Source: Prostheceraeus crozeri
Lineage: Eukaryota; Platyhelminthes; Polycladida; Euryleptidae
Assembly (NCBI GenBank): GCA_907163375.1
Contig: CAJQUW010003146.1
Span: 310,001 to 374,000 of the forward strand
DNA: 64,000 nucleotides
Direction of reading: 5' to 3'
In this document: positions 21,553 through 31,605 of the stretch, piece after piece
Position numbering within the stretch: the first letter of the stretch is position 1
Layout: each line of letters opens with the position of its first letter
Notes under the pieces: generated by a model
Seen by the model: only the letters and a program-made list of their open reading frames with translations
Told to the model about the DNA's origin: nothing
Databases searched by the model: none
Position numbers and translations under genes: made by a program

Positions 21553-21585
21553 CGGGCGAAGCCCTAGTAGACATCTCTGATGACG
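21553..21585. repeat. In-frame GC-rich mini-hairpin repeat (polB)
   Basis: GGGCGAAGCCCTAGTAGACA and following bases; the minus-strand gene reads it as SSEMSTRASP. Same unit, strand and reading frame as at 23072, 24648 and 24805. Confidence 0.85.
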
Positions 21586-22660
21586 TACGAATATTACACC
21601 ATGACCTTTCACCTGTTGGTAATTCTTGTATCATGCAAGAAGAATATAAGCTATTAAAATCATAATATAACAAATAGTTTTCTCTCATGATTTCATCAAC
21701 TGCTGCTTGACTCTCTTCATTTGATATAAGTCCTTCTATATTTTGATTAAACAATTTTATAAACTGATCACTTTCTTCTGGAGATAAAGGTTTCATTATT
21801 CCATAATCATCAGGATTTACTTTTTTATTGTAACACTGTACATAACGATTCCCTAAAACTGATGAAACTCCACCTCTAAATTCCAGATTCAAAAAATAAT
21901 AATTTATCATATGTATTTTCTTTATAATGTTTAAGTTTAACATTTGTATGTTTTAATCCTGCTAACCATGTTAAACCTGGTGTAGAATAACAATAACATG
22001 GATCTATTCTGTAATATTCTAAACACATGTCACGAAAGTTTTCGAAAATATCAGCTAGTATTAATACATCTATCTGAAGATATTTCATTGTATAATCATA
22101 CATTGTTTTACAATTTAACTCTCTCCAATTCTTTTCAGCTTCTGCATAGTCTTCGTCAGATAATTGTGATTGTTTTAATGTTGATTTAAATTTATTTATT
22201 GGAGGAAGTTGTTTTTCTTCCATAATTTTATTCACAGAATTAAAATCAGTCTTCGACTGTGAACCACAGGTTTTATCTCCAGTTATGTACTCATACGGAA
22301 ATATTCCTTTCAAAGGTTTTAAATTATATTTATTTAATATTTTACATTGTTCAGGTTTCAAAGTTTTTCCCATAACATCTAATGAATAAGGAGTAAAAAA
22401 TCTAAATGCATCTAAAATTCTAATACAACCTAATTGCATTGAAAAATATTCTTCTTCTGTTTTACATAGTACATTTATTTGTTGTAGTTGTAATTTTTCA
22501 GATGAAAATAAATCTTTCATTACTAGATGGAAATCATAGTTAGAACCATTATAGAAATATAGAGGAACAAAGTTATATTTGAATTTATTAGCATTAAGAT
22601 TACAAGAATTATGTGCTGCACCTCTATATAATCCATTTAGATGATCATGATCTTTTACTT

Positions 22661-22692
22661 TGACGGCAGAGCCGTCGCTTCGCTTGTCAAGA
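22661..22692. repeat. GC-rich double-hairpin repeat inside polB
   Basis: TGACGGCAGAGCCGTCGCTTCGCTTGTCA: a GACGGC...GCCGTC hairpin next to a GCGAAGC core on the minus strand. It codes for an RSDGSAV-type insertion, in frame, between the finger region and the exonuclease. Confidence 0.7.
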
Positions 22693-23071
22693 TATCTACC
22701 TTTGCCAGTTTTATAATTATTTGTAAAACCTTTTCCACAGTAATAACAATTTGTTTCATTAACAAAATTAATTTTTTCTTCATCCGTTAATGGAAGCATT
22801 GGTATATTTGTTTCAAGCAATTGTGAAAAACGTCCTTGTAATTCTTCTACTTTTTTTGTAAACATTTCTGAACTATCTTCACCATAGTATTGATAATATT
22901 CTGATTTAAATAATTCAGGATAATTTGAATGAATGTACATTCCCCAACATAATGGTTTTTGTTCAAATAAATATTTTTCTTTACTTTGTTCAGATGCACT
23001 TTTTTCATATTTATAAACCGAAGGTTCTAGGGCTTGGCCCGTACCATTTTCAGAATTATCATTTTCAGAAT

Positions 23072-23106
23072 CGGGCGAAGCCCTGGAATACATTTCCGAT
23101 GTCCCG
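23072..23106. repeat. In-frame GC-rich mini-hairpin repeat (polB)
   Basis: GGGCGAAGCCCTGGAATACA then TTTCCGATGTCCC; read on the minus strand as TSEMYSRASP. A second repeat type (23017-23042) lies 30 bp away in the opposite orientation. Confidence 0.85.
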
Positions 23107-23648
23107 TGATTTTGTGTCATATTAACATTATATGCTTCGAAATCACAATAAATAGTAAAGGGTACTTTATTTTTAAAATACCATTTATTATATTCTAAAT
23201 AATCATCTTTTGGAAATGTGTTTCTGACTGCTTCATTTTGTTGGCAATTCTCCAAATGTCTATTCATTTCTTCTTTAGTTCTAAAACTTGTCATACATTG
23301 AAGACAAGGAAAATTAGCATTATCTGAAGTTTTTGTAAATATAGAAACATCTTTACACAATATAAAATGACCCTGATAATATAATATATTCGCTTGTGCT
23401 GGTTGTTTTGTTTGTTCTAGTTTTTCAAATTTATCTTTATATATTTCATGTGTTTCATCAATTTCTTTTGTAAGATTAAATGTATTTCGATGAAAATTTT
23501 GATTTAATATTTGTAGCTGGTAAATATATTCTTTATTATATTGTTCTTTATATTGTTGTAGACATTTTTTTAAAGATTCATTCATTTTTTGATTGGTTTC
23601 ATTTTCTTCATTATTTAATTCTTTATTGTCTTCATTATTTTCTTCATT

Positions 23649-25094
23649 TTATTTTTGAATCGTTTCTATCTTATTTTGATATTTATGGCCATATTCTTGT
23701 ACTATTATTTTTGTTTGTTGTTGATAATCTGTTTTACAATTTTGTAAAATTTTATTTAAATTTTGTAATTTTTGTTGATATTCTAAAGATAAAGATAAAT
23801 AATCGGTATCATAATCATAATTATAATTGCGTCCTTTATAATTATTATGATTAATCATTATTGGTGATAATGTTTTATCAATTTGAAATTTTTCAGTACA
23901 TATTATATTTCCTTGGTAAAAAATATTATGATGCATGTAATTTCCTCTATCATTATATACTATTTCTGATTGACATAAAATTTTATTATTCAAATAAAAT
24001 TTTTTTGAATCTGAGTAAAGTGGAGTAATTTTACCAATAGAAACATAATTCACATTTAATTCAAAAACATTTACTTCTATTAAATTTTTATTCTTTTTAT
24101 GAAACTTTATTAACCTATTATAATCATATGGAAATTCATCTAAGCCATCAGAGAGAACAAATTCCTTTATATATTCTTCTTTATTATAATGACTTAGTCT
24201 TTCTTTATGATATTCTGCAGGATGTAAATGTGCTATAATACTCCACAGAAAACAATAATCATCTTCATTTTTTATGTTGATTATTTGTGGTGAACTGAAA
24301 GGTAAAGGAACATAACTACCACCAGTATTATTTTTATATTTATCAATTACTATTTTCTTAGATAGTATTTTAACAAATCTCCAACCAGATTCACGTAACT
24401 GGGCTTCAATTATACAATTTTCTAATTTAAGTATCATCGATTCAAATATGGGTTGTATATCATTTACATTATGAATTTCTTGTGAATTTGTAAAATGTCC
24501 TTGTATTATTTCTTCAGGAATTCCATCAGGTCCATTTTTTGTATAAAGTACTTCTACATTCATATAACATTTGAAAGATTTCTTAAATATATTATAAAAG
24601 TTGGATAGAATATCAGAAAAAGTTTTATCGGTTTCATTATGTTCAACGGGCGAAGCCCTGGAAGACATCTTTGATGTCAAGTGCACAGATTCATTAAATA
24701 AATATTTCATATCTGTTACGGCTTCATCGGTTTTTTTAGTTTCATCAAATTCATCTATTTCGTTGAATTCATCAGTATCGCTAAATGAATATCTTCCATC
24801 TGGTGCGAGCGAAGCCCTGGAAGACATCTCCGATGTCCCATGTACATTTTCATCTTCACTATTAAAAACTTTTTTATATTCTGAATGTGAATAATCATCA
24901 AACATTTTTTTATTTTTTATATCAGTAGGTAATGTTTCTAGATAGTTTATATAATTATTTAATTTTAATATATTTCCTTCATCAACTCGATCTACATTTT
25001 GTAAATGCAATTTACTATTTAAATGAGATTGATAACTTCTTTTTGTTTGCAACTTTTTTTTACATAAGTTACAATAAAACTTGGTATTTTCCAT
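23649..25094 (-). CDS. N-terminal part of the PolB polyprotein or separate C2H2 protein, 481 residues
   Basis: ATG at 25094 (MENTKFYCNLCKKKLQTKRS) opens with a C2H2 finger (C-x2-C ... H-x4-H), followed by an acidic linker and a globular region with YVPLPFSSPQIINIKNEDDYCFLWSII, a signature of the N-terminal region of large Polinton polymerases. A TAA (23651-23649) ends it, but the same frame stays open for a Asn/Glu-rich linker straight into the ATG at 23585 of the polymerase. So it is either a separate upstream gene or the amino half of a single ~1550-residue product cut by one nonsense codon. Two GC-rich repeats (24648, 24805) are inserted in frame. Confidence 0.75.
   Translation of the reverse strand: MENTKFYCNLCKKKLQTKRSYQSHLNSKLHLQNVDRVDEGNILKLNNYINYLETLPTDIKNKKMFDDYSHSEYKKVFNSEDENVHGTSEMSSRASLAPDGRYSFSDTDEFNEIDEFDETKKTDEAVTDMKYLFNESVHLTSKMSSRASPVEHNETDKTFSDILSNFYNIFKKSFKCYMNVEVLYTKNGPDGIPEEIIQGHFTNSQEIHNVNDIQPIFESMILKLENCIIEAQLRESGWRFVKILSKKIVIDKYKNNTGGSYVPLPFSSPQIINIKNEDDYCFLWSIIAHLHPAEYHKERLSHYNKEEYIKEFVLSDGLDEFPYDYNRLIKFHKKNKNLIEVNVFELNVNYVSIGKITPLYSDSKKFYLNNKILCQSEIVYNDRGNYMHHNIFYQGNIICTEKFQIDKTLSPIMINHNNYKGRNYNYDYDTDYLSLSLEYQQKLQNLNKILQNCKTDYQQQTKIIVQEYGHKYQNKIETIQK
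24648..24680. repeat. In-frame GC-rich mini-hairpin repeat
   Basis: GGGCGAAGCCCTGGAAGACA then TCTTTGATGTC; read as LTSKMSSRASPV in the gene. Confidence 0.85.
24805..24840. repeat. In-frame GC-rich mini-hairpin repeat
   Basis: GCGAGCGAAGCCCTGGAAGA then CATCTCCGATGTCCC; read as GTSEMSSRASLA in the gene. Confidence 0.85.
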
Positions 25095-25238
25095 TTTTTT
25101 ATTTTTTAAAGAAAAAATTGTGTTTTAATTTTAGATATAAACATTCTAATATCAAGGACTTGAGAGTTATCATATATTATTATACATTTCACGTTCTTTA
25201 GTTATTTTATTTTCTTTATCATATTAAGTTTTATCTAA

Positions 25239-26582
25239 TTAAGTTTGATCAAAAGATAATTTAAATTTTTTTTCACTTACTATTGATTCTTCATCATCAT
25301 CATCAATTGATTCTTCAACATCATAAATTACACTTTTTGGTATAGGATGCCATTCCCTGATAGGATACCATTCTCTTATTGGAATATCTAACTCTAAATT
25401 ACATTTTTTATCTGATAATAATATAATAGAGAAAAATATTGGTCTTTGATCTCTTTTGGAAAATTTAATAACACCACCATAATCTGAATCACTTTTAGTT
25501 TTTATTAAAGATGATAAAATTTTAAATTGATTAGATGTAAATCCTAATTTAAATTTTGTAGACCCGACACATAGTTGTCTAACAGTATCTTCAACTATAC
25601 CATCATTATTATTTTCAATTGTAAGAAAATGAAATTTAGATAAATTTTGATTATATGTAGTATTAATATCATGTACATCAGTATGAGATATAAATTTTTC
25701 TTCACTTAAATTTTTATAATTACTAATATTTTTATAATCTTTTTTACCATTTACACCTTTTTCAGATGTTTCAGAATCATCATTTATATTATCATCATCT
25801 ATATTATTATCATTATTATTATAAGATTCTTTAAGATCGGGCAAAGCCCTAGAACCTTCGGTTCGTTTATTATGATTATGGTCATTGTTAATAGTATAAG
25901 GTGTTGTCCACATATAAATTTTCTCTTGTTGAGCTAAACCATTTATATAAGATTTTAACAAATTAATATTTAAGTTTGAATATAATCCTATATAAGTATC
26001 ATCATCATATCTTTGGGGCATTTCTAATGTTTCTTGTTTATAAATTGTGTCTCTATAATAAACTTGACATAATAATTCTTCATTATGTTTTTTACTCTCT
26101 GTATGAGTATTATATTGATTTTGTTCATCAACAAATAATCTAATTTTTTCCTTTGAAAACGATTTTAATTTTTTAACTAATTCTTTAATATTGATATAAT
26201 TAATAATTTTAGTTTGTATCCATTCAGTATTACTAATTGGTAAAACTGCTCTAATAAAACCGTAAACGTTATTATGACCTATTATAACCATATTTTCTTT
26301 ATTTAATTCAACATAAGCTACATCATTATATTTACTTACTATATCCATAAATTTTATAAATGGATCACCTGGAAAAATACAATAATTGGTTTCTATAGAA
26401 GGTAAACCTTTAGTCTGTTCTCTAAATATTTCGGCTTGTAATTCAAATAAAATATTAACATCTATACATGGATTATTATTATTATTATCAAAACATTTAT
26501 TTTCAAATCCCGTTGATCTCGTCGAATAAGAAGAACAGGATGATGCGGACGAATATAATTTTTTTAAATTTGGTTTTTCCAT
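25239..26582 (-). CDS. 447-residue protein of unknown function (possible sliding-clamp-like fold)
   Basis: ATG at 26582 in the AAAAAATGG context, TAA at 25239. The N-terminus is Ser/Asn-rich. Residues ~65-150 (FIKFMDIVSKYNDVAYVELNKENMVI and following) and the region near residue 390 (RPIFFSIILLSDKKCNLELDIPI) have the alternating strand pattern seen in DNA clamp proteins, and a clamp beside PolB would make sense, but the similarity is weak and only by eye. A low-complexity Asn/Asp linker separates the halves and contains an in-frame GC-rich repeat (25837-25865). Confidence 0.55.
   Translation of the reverse strand: MEKPNLKKLYSSASSCSSYSTRSTGFENKCFDNNNNNPCIDVNILFELQAEIFREQTKGLPSIETNYCIFPGDPFIKFMDIVSKYNDVAYVELNKENMVIIGHNNVYGFIRAVLPISNTEWIQTKIINYINIKELVKKLKSFSKEKIRLFVDEQNQYNTHTESKKHNEELLCQVYYRDTIYKQETLEMPQRYDDDTYIGLYSNLNINLLKSYINGLAQQEKIYMWTTPYTINNDHNHNKRTEGSRALPDLKESYNNNDNNIDDDNINDDSETSEKGVNGKKDYKNISNYKNLSEEKFISHTDVHDINTTYNQNLSKFHFLTIENNNDGIVEDTVRQLCVGSTKFKLGFTSNQFKILSSLIKTKSDSDYGGVIKFSKRDQRPIFFSIILLSDKKCNLELDIPIREWYPIREWHPIPKSVIYDVEESIDDDDEESIVSEKKFKLSFDQT
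25837..25865. repeat. In-frame GC-rich mini-hairpin repeat
   Basis: TCGGGCAAAGCCCTAGAACC then TTCGGTTCG; read as RTEGSRALPDL. Same unit as 18515 and 23017, with the GGGC...GCCC stem kept although the loop base has changed. Confidence 0.75.
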
Positions 26583-26713
26583 TTTTTTATTTTTATTAGA
26601 AAAAATTTTATTTTTTTATTTTTATTAGAAAAAATTTTTTTCTTATTTTTATTAGAAAAAAATTTTATTTTTTTCTCATTATATAAAAAAATTACTTTTT
26701 TATTGTTTTAAAA
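26583..26713. promoter_or_regulatory. Divergent AT-rich promoter region with tandem motif
   Basis: Between the start codons at 26582 (minus) and 26714 (plus). Three copies of the phrase TTTTTATTTTTATTAGAAAA. The element has similar TTTTATTAAAAATG phrases before several genes (19552, 29859), suggesting an AT-rich promoter class. Confidence 0.5.
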
Positions 26714-27601
26714 ATGATGTTACCAAATGTTGGTGGAGGTGCATATATCCCGAATAATCGTGAATTAGAAATAGAGATAGAAAATTATATCATGAAAACT
26801 GGAGACGTTTTATCTGGTCCATTGCATCTTTCTATTCTCCCGCAACAAAATACAGAGTTGACAAATAAACAATATGTTGATACACAAATCAATGACTTAA
26901 AAGAAAAATATATAAACGATGTTTTGGTTCCACTGATGAATGAATTAAAGTTGCTTGAACTTAATGACAAATCATTAAACGAAAAATTATTAAAACTTGA
27001 TAAAAAGGATAGAGAGCTAGAAGCAGGTATAGCAAAACTTTTTAAAAAGATTTCTGAACAATCAAAAATTTTAATATTACTTTCTATAAAGTTAAAATCT
27101 GCAGTCATTAAAAATAAACATCAGATACAACTATTGAAAGAACAATTAGAAGATGAAATAGAAAAACTACCTGAAAGAATTAAATAAAAATTAAAGCAGT
27201 TACAAACTACATTCCAAAAAAGTGTTGATGAATTGAGTTCTAAAATTACTCAACAAATGAAAAAGATGAATAGAATAATAAATGAAGTAAACTCACTTAA
27301 TCAAAAAGTTGATAAAATGAAAACTCTTAAAATCAATTTAGAAAATGAATTAAAGAAAAATTTACAAGAAAACTCTAAAGAAAATAAAGAACAGTTAGAT
27401 TCTGTTAAAAGACAACTAGATGTTCTTAAAATTAAGTTAAATGCTCTTAAAACGGCGTTGAAGATGAATCAGGAGAAAATGCAAGTTAATAGAAAAGAAA
27501 TTAAAGTACATCACACGCTACTTGACGCAATAGATAAAGTGCAACAGACAATTAATAAAGTTATTACGAAGTTGTTCGACATTCACAAACGTAAATCTTA
27601 A
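26714..27601 (+). pseudogene. Long coiled-coil protein with a phage tail-fibre-like motif, in-frame stop
   Basis: ATG at 26714. Residues 30-60 read MKTGDVLSGPLHLS...ELTNKQYVDTQIN, closely resembling the 'TGDLxLxGxP...A..KxYVD' repeat motif of bacteriophage tail fibres. The remainder is heptad-rich coiled coil. A TAA at 27185-27187 interrupts the frame, which stays open to 27601 with the same coiled-coil character, giving about 295 codons in total. A trimeric fibre or spike is a reasonable inference. Confidence 0.7.
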
Positions 27602-27635
27602 TCGGAGCGAAGCTCCTCGAGGCTTTAGCCGATCG
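27602..27635. repeat. GC-rich mini-hairpin repeat, intergenic
   Basis: TCGGAGCGAAGCTCCTCGAGGCTTTAGCCGA: GGAGC-GAA-GCTCC hairpin nested in a TCGG...CCGA pair, directly after the fibre-like gene. Confidence 0.75.
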
Positions 27636-27673
27636 TAAATATTTTTCCTAAAAGTCAAATTTATTCCTAAAAA

Positions 27674-28240
27674 ATGCCTATAATTTATAAACACAATCTT
27701 AAACATTTTGCTTCAAATCAAAGAATTGCTCATGAACCACGTATGAATCCTGTTTATCATTATGATAATAGAGAAACAGTCGGAACACAAAAGTTCCTAG
27801 GCACCGCAGGTGCCGTTCACACGGAAGGAGCTGGCATCTTTTCTGGTATTGGAAGTATCGTTAACTTAATTAAAAATAATAAAGATTTGATTACATCTGC
27901 TGCAAGAGGAGCAGCTGCTATAGGTAGTACAGCTAGTGCAATATCAAATGCTGTCAAGTCTCAAAACTAATTAAAACAACTAGAAGCTATTCGTAAACTT
28001 AGGAATGATTCTGAAGAACTAAAAAATTTAAAAAAACTTTCAGAGGAAACAAAAAACAAAATTGCTAACATAGCTGTGGGGGAAACCTTGAGGAGCGGAG
28101 CTCCGTCTGATAGTAAACATAAGAAGAAATCAGGCGTAGCCATAAAACGTTCAATTGAAGAAATAAGAGGTAATGGCGTGAGCAGCAACCTTCGGTCTAA
28201 CCAGCAAAGCTGTAGCGGAGCTGGTCTAGCAAAATTCTAA
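27674..28240 (+). pseudogene. Small virion-type protein with Gly/Ala helix, in-frame stop
   Basis: ATG at 27674. The first 98 codons end in a glycine/alanine-rich amphipathic stretch (GIFSGIGSIVNLI, then SAARGAAAIGSTASAISNAV); a TAA at 27968-27970 is followed by an open frame to 28240 (189 codons in total). The second half holds three GC-rich repeat inserts (28091-28110, 28170-28190, 28200-28230). Position beside fibre and hexon genes and composition fit a minor virion or membrane-lytic protein; this is inference. Confidence 0.6.
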
Positions 28241-28376
28241 AATATATTTTTTAGCAAAATTTTTTTAGTAAAATTATTTTAGCAAAATTTTTTAGTAAAC
28301 TTTTTTAGTAAAATTATTTTAGTAAAATTTTTTCTGTGTGTGAGAAAAACAAAAAGTCAAATTATTTTTTATAAAA
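28241..28376. repeat. AT-rich iterated spacer before the capsid gene
   Basis: Repeated phrases of the type AGCAAAATTTTTTTAGTAAA, about six units. Probably promoter/spacer sequence of the capsid gene. Confidence 0.5.
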
Positions 28377-29710
28377 ATGTCTTCGCTAATTGAAAATAAA
28401 TTGAATTAGATAAACCACCAGGTGTTAGTTATAATCAAAAAAAGAATGACTATATAAGAATTGCTATGAATCCCGGATCTCCCAGTAGAGTAAATACTGG
28501 AGGAGATTTAATTTTTGTAGTTGATAATCAACAAAGTTATATATATCTACCTGATTCCTTTTTACACTGTGAATATTCTTTATATGGTGATGCTAATTTT
28601 ACAACACCATTACCAGAAACCGATAATATTGCATTAGAGAATAATTTCTTTCCAAAATTATTTACACAAATGCGTTTAGATGTTGCAACTCAAAATATAG
28701 AAACAATAAGTGATTCTCCAGGTGTAATTGATACAATGCTTAGATTTGTAACAATTGGTGAAAATAATAAAAAGTATGAAATCGAAGGTTGGTTTCCTGA
28801 TACTAATGATGGTATAATTGTTGATGATTTAACTCACGCTGGAACAGATGCCGCAGGAATTGCGAAAGATGTAGAAAATATTGCAAAACATTTAAATAAA
28901 ACAAATAATGATGCATATAAAGAAAGACGTGAATTTAACAAGAAAAGTAAACAGAGAGTTAATTGGTCATTGTCTCCATTATTCGGATATTTAGATTATG
29001 ATAAAATATCATATCAATTAGAATTTAAATTAATAATTCATCGCACAGCAAATAATGAATTAATCTTTTTTGGTAAGACTGGAAAAAAAGCATATTTAAA
29101 AATTGATAGACTTGAATGGTGGATCAAGCATATTACTCCTAGTTTAGAGGTTGAAACAGCTATTGCAAAAAGATTAAATACTAACAAACCAATTCCAGTT
29201 AATTTTCTAAAGCGTACTGCTAGTTCAGTAACTTTTTCCGAACAAAGATTTAACTGGCATTTTACTAGAACTGCGAATACTCCAAGATATTTATTACTAA
29301 CTTTTCAAAGAAATAATTCTCCAAGTTTTGATAAGAACAATAATCTCTTCCATATTAATACAATTCGAAGTCTACAAGTTTCATTAAATCAAACCCGATA
29401 TCCAATTGATCCATTAAGATTCGATGATACCAATAATCAATTTATGGAAGGATATGATTCTTATCGAAATCTTTGTATAGAATTTGGAGTTGAACCACAA
29501 TTAACTCCTGGAGATTGGAGACATTTATATCCTGTTTTCTGTTTCGATTTAAGTGCACAATCTGAAGATATTATCAAGACTGGTTGTGATGTAACAATTA
29601 ATATTGAAAAGAAAGATTCCACAACATCATTGATGGCTTATGGTTTATTGCTAGAAGATGTAAAATATTCTATTGAAATTCTTAATGGAAAGGTGGCTAG
29701 GATAAGTTAA
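28377..29710 (+). pseudogene. Hexon-type (double jelly-roll) major capsid protein, 5' frameshift
   Basis: The long frame is 28466-29710 (414 codons). The true start is probably the ATG at 28377 (TATAAAAATG context), one frame change before 28420. Landmarks of adintovirus/Polinton hexons: NPGSPSRVNTGGDLIFVVDN near the start, LENNFFPKLFTQMRLDV, the WSLSPLFGYLDYDKISYQLEFKLIIHR block, WWIKHITPSLEVETA, RYLLLTFQR, and SYRNLCIEFGVEP before PVFCFDLSAQ. Length and order are normal for the family. It would form the trimeric shell capsomers. Confidence 0.9.
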
Positions 29711-29858
29711 TTAAATTCTTAGATTAAAATTTTTTTTTAGTAATTAGTAATAAAATTTTTTTGTAACTAGAATAGATTAAAAATTTTTGATAACTTAAAA
29801 TTTATTCATAAGTAGAATAGATTAAAATTTTTCGTAACTTAAAATTTTTTTATTAAAA

Positions 29859-30342
29859 ATGTCGCAAGCGAAAAGTAATAATAATAAAACTGTTGAATTA
29901 AAATTACGTAATATTGTTGACAAAAATACCCCTAAAACTATTACGATTAACAAGAAAAAGTATTACATAAGTAATACCAATGATAGAGAATATTCAATTA
30001 CAAGAAGAAAAGAATGGTGGAATTCTCCCATTAATTCCACTAATAATAGGAGGCATAGCAGCTGCAGGAAGTGTTGCAGGTGGGACAGCTGGTATTGTCC
30101 AAGCAGTAAATAAAAATAAATCAGAGAAGGCAGCATTAGAAGAACAAAAACGTCATAATAGAGAGTTAGAGAAAGTTGCTAGGGGTGACGGAATAGTAGA
30201 TAATTTTATTAGTAAATTAAAATTAGTTGATGAAGGAAAACGAGTTCTTAAAAACATTCTCCACAATGTTGATGATTTAATTGAAATTAAAGAAACTAAA
30301 GATGGTTCTGGAATATATCTAAGTCCTAGTATGATAAGGTAA
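29859..30342 (+). pseudogene. pX-like membrane-active core protein, frameshifted
   Basis: ATG at 29859. After about 45 codons the frame changes near 29995-30015 and continues to 30342. The hallmark is GGILPLIPLIIGGIAAAGSV followed by AGGTAGIV, a Gly/Ala-rich hydrophobic segment like that of adenovirus precursor pX and its adintovirus counterparts. The protein at 54134-54406 in element D has the same GGILP motif. The C-terminal half is charged and helical. Confidence 0.75.
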
Positions 30343-30364
30343 AACATTTATTTTATCTTTTAAA

Positions 30365-31605
30365 ATGAATTCTACAAATTCCGAAAATTTAATTAAATCA
30401 AAAATTGCTAATTTAGATTTATTAAATTATCTATTAAACAAAAATAAAAACTTTCCTGGATTTATTTGGAGTAAATTTTCGAAAGAAAAACATCTTCCTG
30501 GTCATTCATATACTAGTCCAGGAACTCGATTAGATATAAGACTAGATGAGAATAATAATCCGAAACCAGGTGAAGAACCAATAAATAGAGTAGATGCCGC
30601 CGCTTACAGGCATGATTTAGCTTATCGAAATCATGACCTAAGTTCTCGACATGCAGCTGATAAGAAGATGATTCAAGAATTAGATAGTATTCAGAATCCT
30701 ACATTTAGAGAAAGAATTGAAAGAATGTTTGTTAAGAAAGCTTTACAAGCTAAAATATTATTCGGTCAGGGGATAGATGAAACGACAGCAAAGCTGTTTG
30801 AGAGCAACGCTCGAACCTACGCCTCCGAAATTCATAAAGAATACAGAAGGCCTAAATATTTATTGAAAGTAGAAGTATTTAACAAAGATGATATTTGGAG
30901 TGCTGATCTTATTCATATGCCGAATGAAAGGGACTACAAATACGCATTGACCGTTATAGATTTATATACACGATACGCTTGGGTAAAGCCTTTAAAAAAT
31001 AAAAGTGGTCTATCAGTTAAATATGCGTTTGAAGAAATCTTTAAAGAAAGTAAGAGAAAGCCAAAAAATTGTTTGTAGATAAAGGGTCGGAATTTTATAA
31101 CAGAAACGTTCAGCCACTATTTGAAACTGTTTATTCAACTGAAAACGCTGGAAAAGCTGTAGTGATAGAAAGATTCAATCGGACGTTAAAAAATAAATTA
31201 TTCAAGAAATTTACTGAGCAAAGAAATCAGAAATGGTTGAAGATATTACCAGGAGTTGTAGAAGAGTACAATAATAAAGTTCATTCTGGTATTGAAGAAA
31301 CTCCAAAGAATGCTTCTGACGACCCTGCTTTGATAAGAAAAAAAATATTCGAGAATAATTATTCGAATGAGAGTAATCCGAATTTGCAGAAATTTAAGCC
31401 GAAATTTAAAATTGGTGATAGAGTTAGAATATTTAAGTATAAGAATAAATTTGAAAAAGGCTTCGTCGGATACTGGACGAAAGAGATATTTGAAGTTTGT
31501 AAAATAAATCAAACTTATCCGATTACTTACGAAATCAAAGATTTAGATGATGAAGATATCAGAGGCCGATTTTATCAAAATGAATTACAACGAAGTGATT
31601 TTTAA
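30365..31605 (+). pseudogene. Phospholipase A2-like domain fused to retroviral-type integrase, frameshifted
   Basis: One frame from ATG 30365 first encodes a PLA2-like module as in parvovirus VP1 and Polinton proteins: LPGHSYTSPGTRLDIRL, then the catalytic HD in AAYRHDLAYRNHDL. With no stop it runs into ASEIHKEYRRPKYL and the integrase core WSADLIHM (first Asp). A frame change at about 31070 leads to KGSEFY (second Asp), VVIERFNRTLKNKLF (Glu) and an SH3-like C-terminal domain (FKIGDRVRIFKYKN). Integrase inserts the linear DNA; PLA2 would breach membranes at entry. The zinc-binding integrase N-terminus seen in element D is absent. Confidence 0.85.

Larger units (their letters stand above)
20420..23585 (-). 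pseudogene. polB: Protein-primed DNA polymerase B of element C, frameshifted
   Basis: Two overlapping minus-strand frames (23585-21876 and 21943-20420) are joined by one frame change near 21890, at an A6 run. Order of motifs: a C2H2-like finger (CLQCMTSFRTKEEMNRHLENC), exonuclease I PFTIYCDFEAYN, exonuclease II NYDFHLVMKDL, exonuclease III YLQIDVLILADIF, polymerase A YYDFNSLYSS, B KLMNNAFYGKTLENVRNR, C LHFTDTDSVFLEL. All catalytic carboxylates are present. Three GC-rich hairpin repeats lie inside the gene in frame (23072-23106, 23017-23042, 21553-21585) plus one at 22661. The N-terminal continuation is the frame at 23649-25094. Confidence 0.92.
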
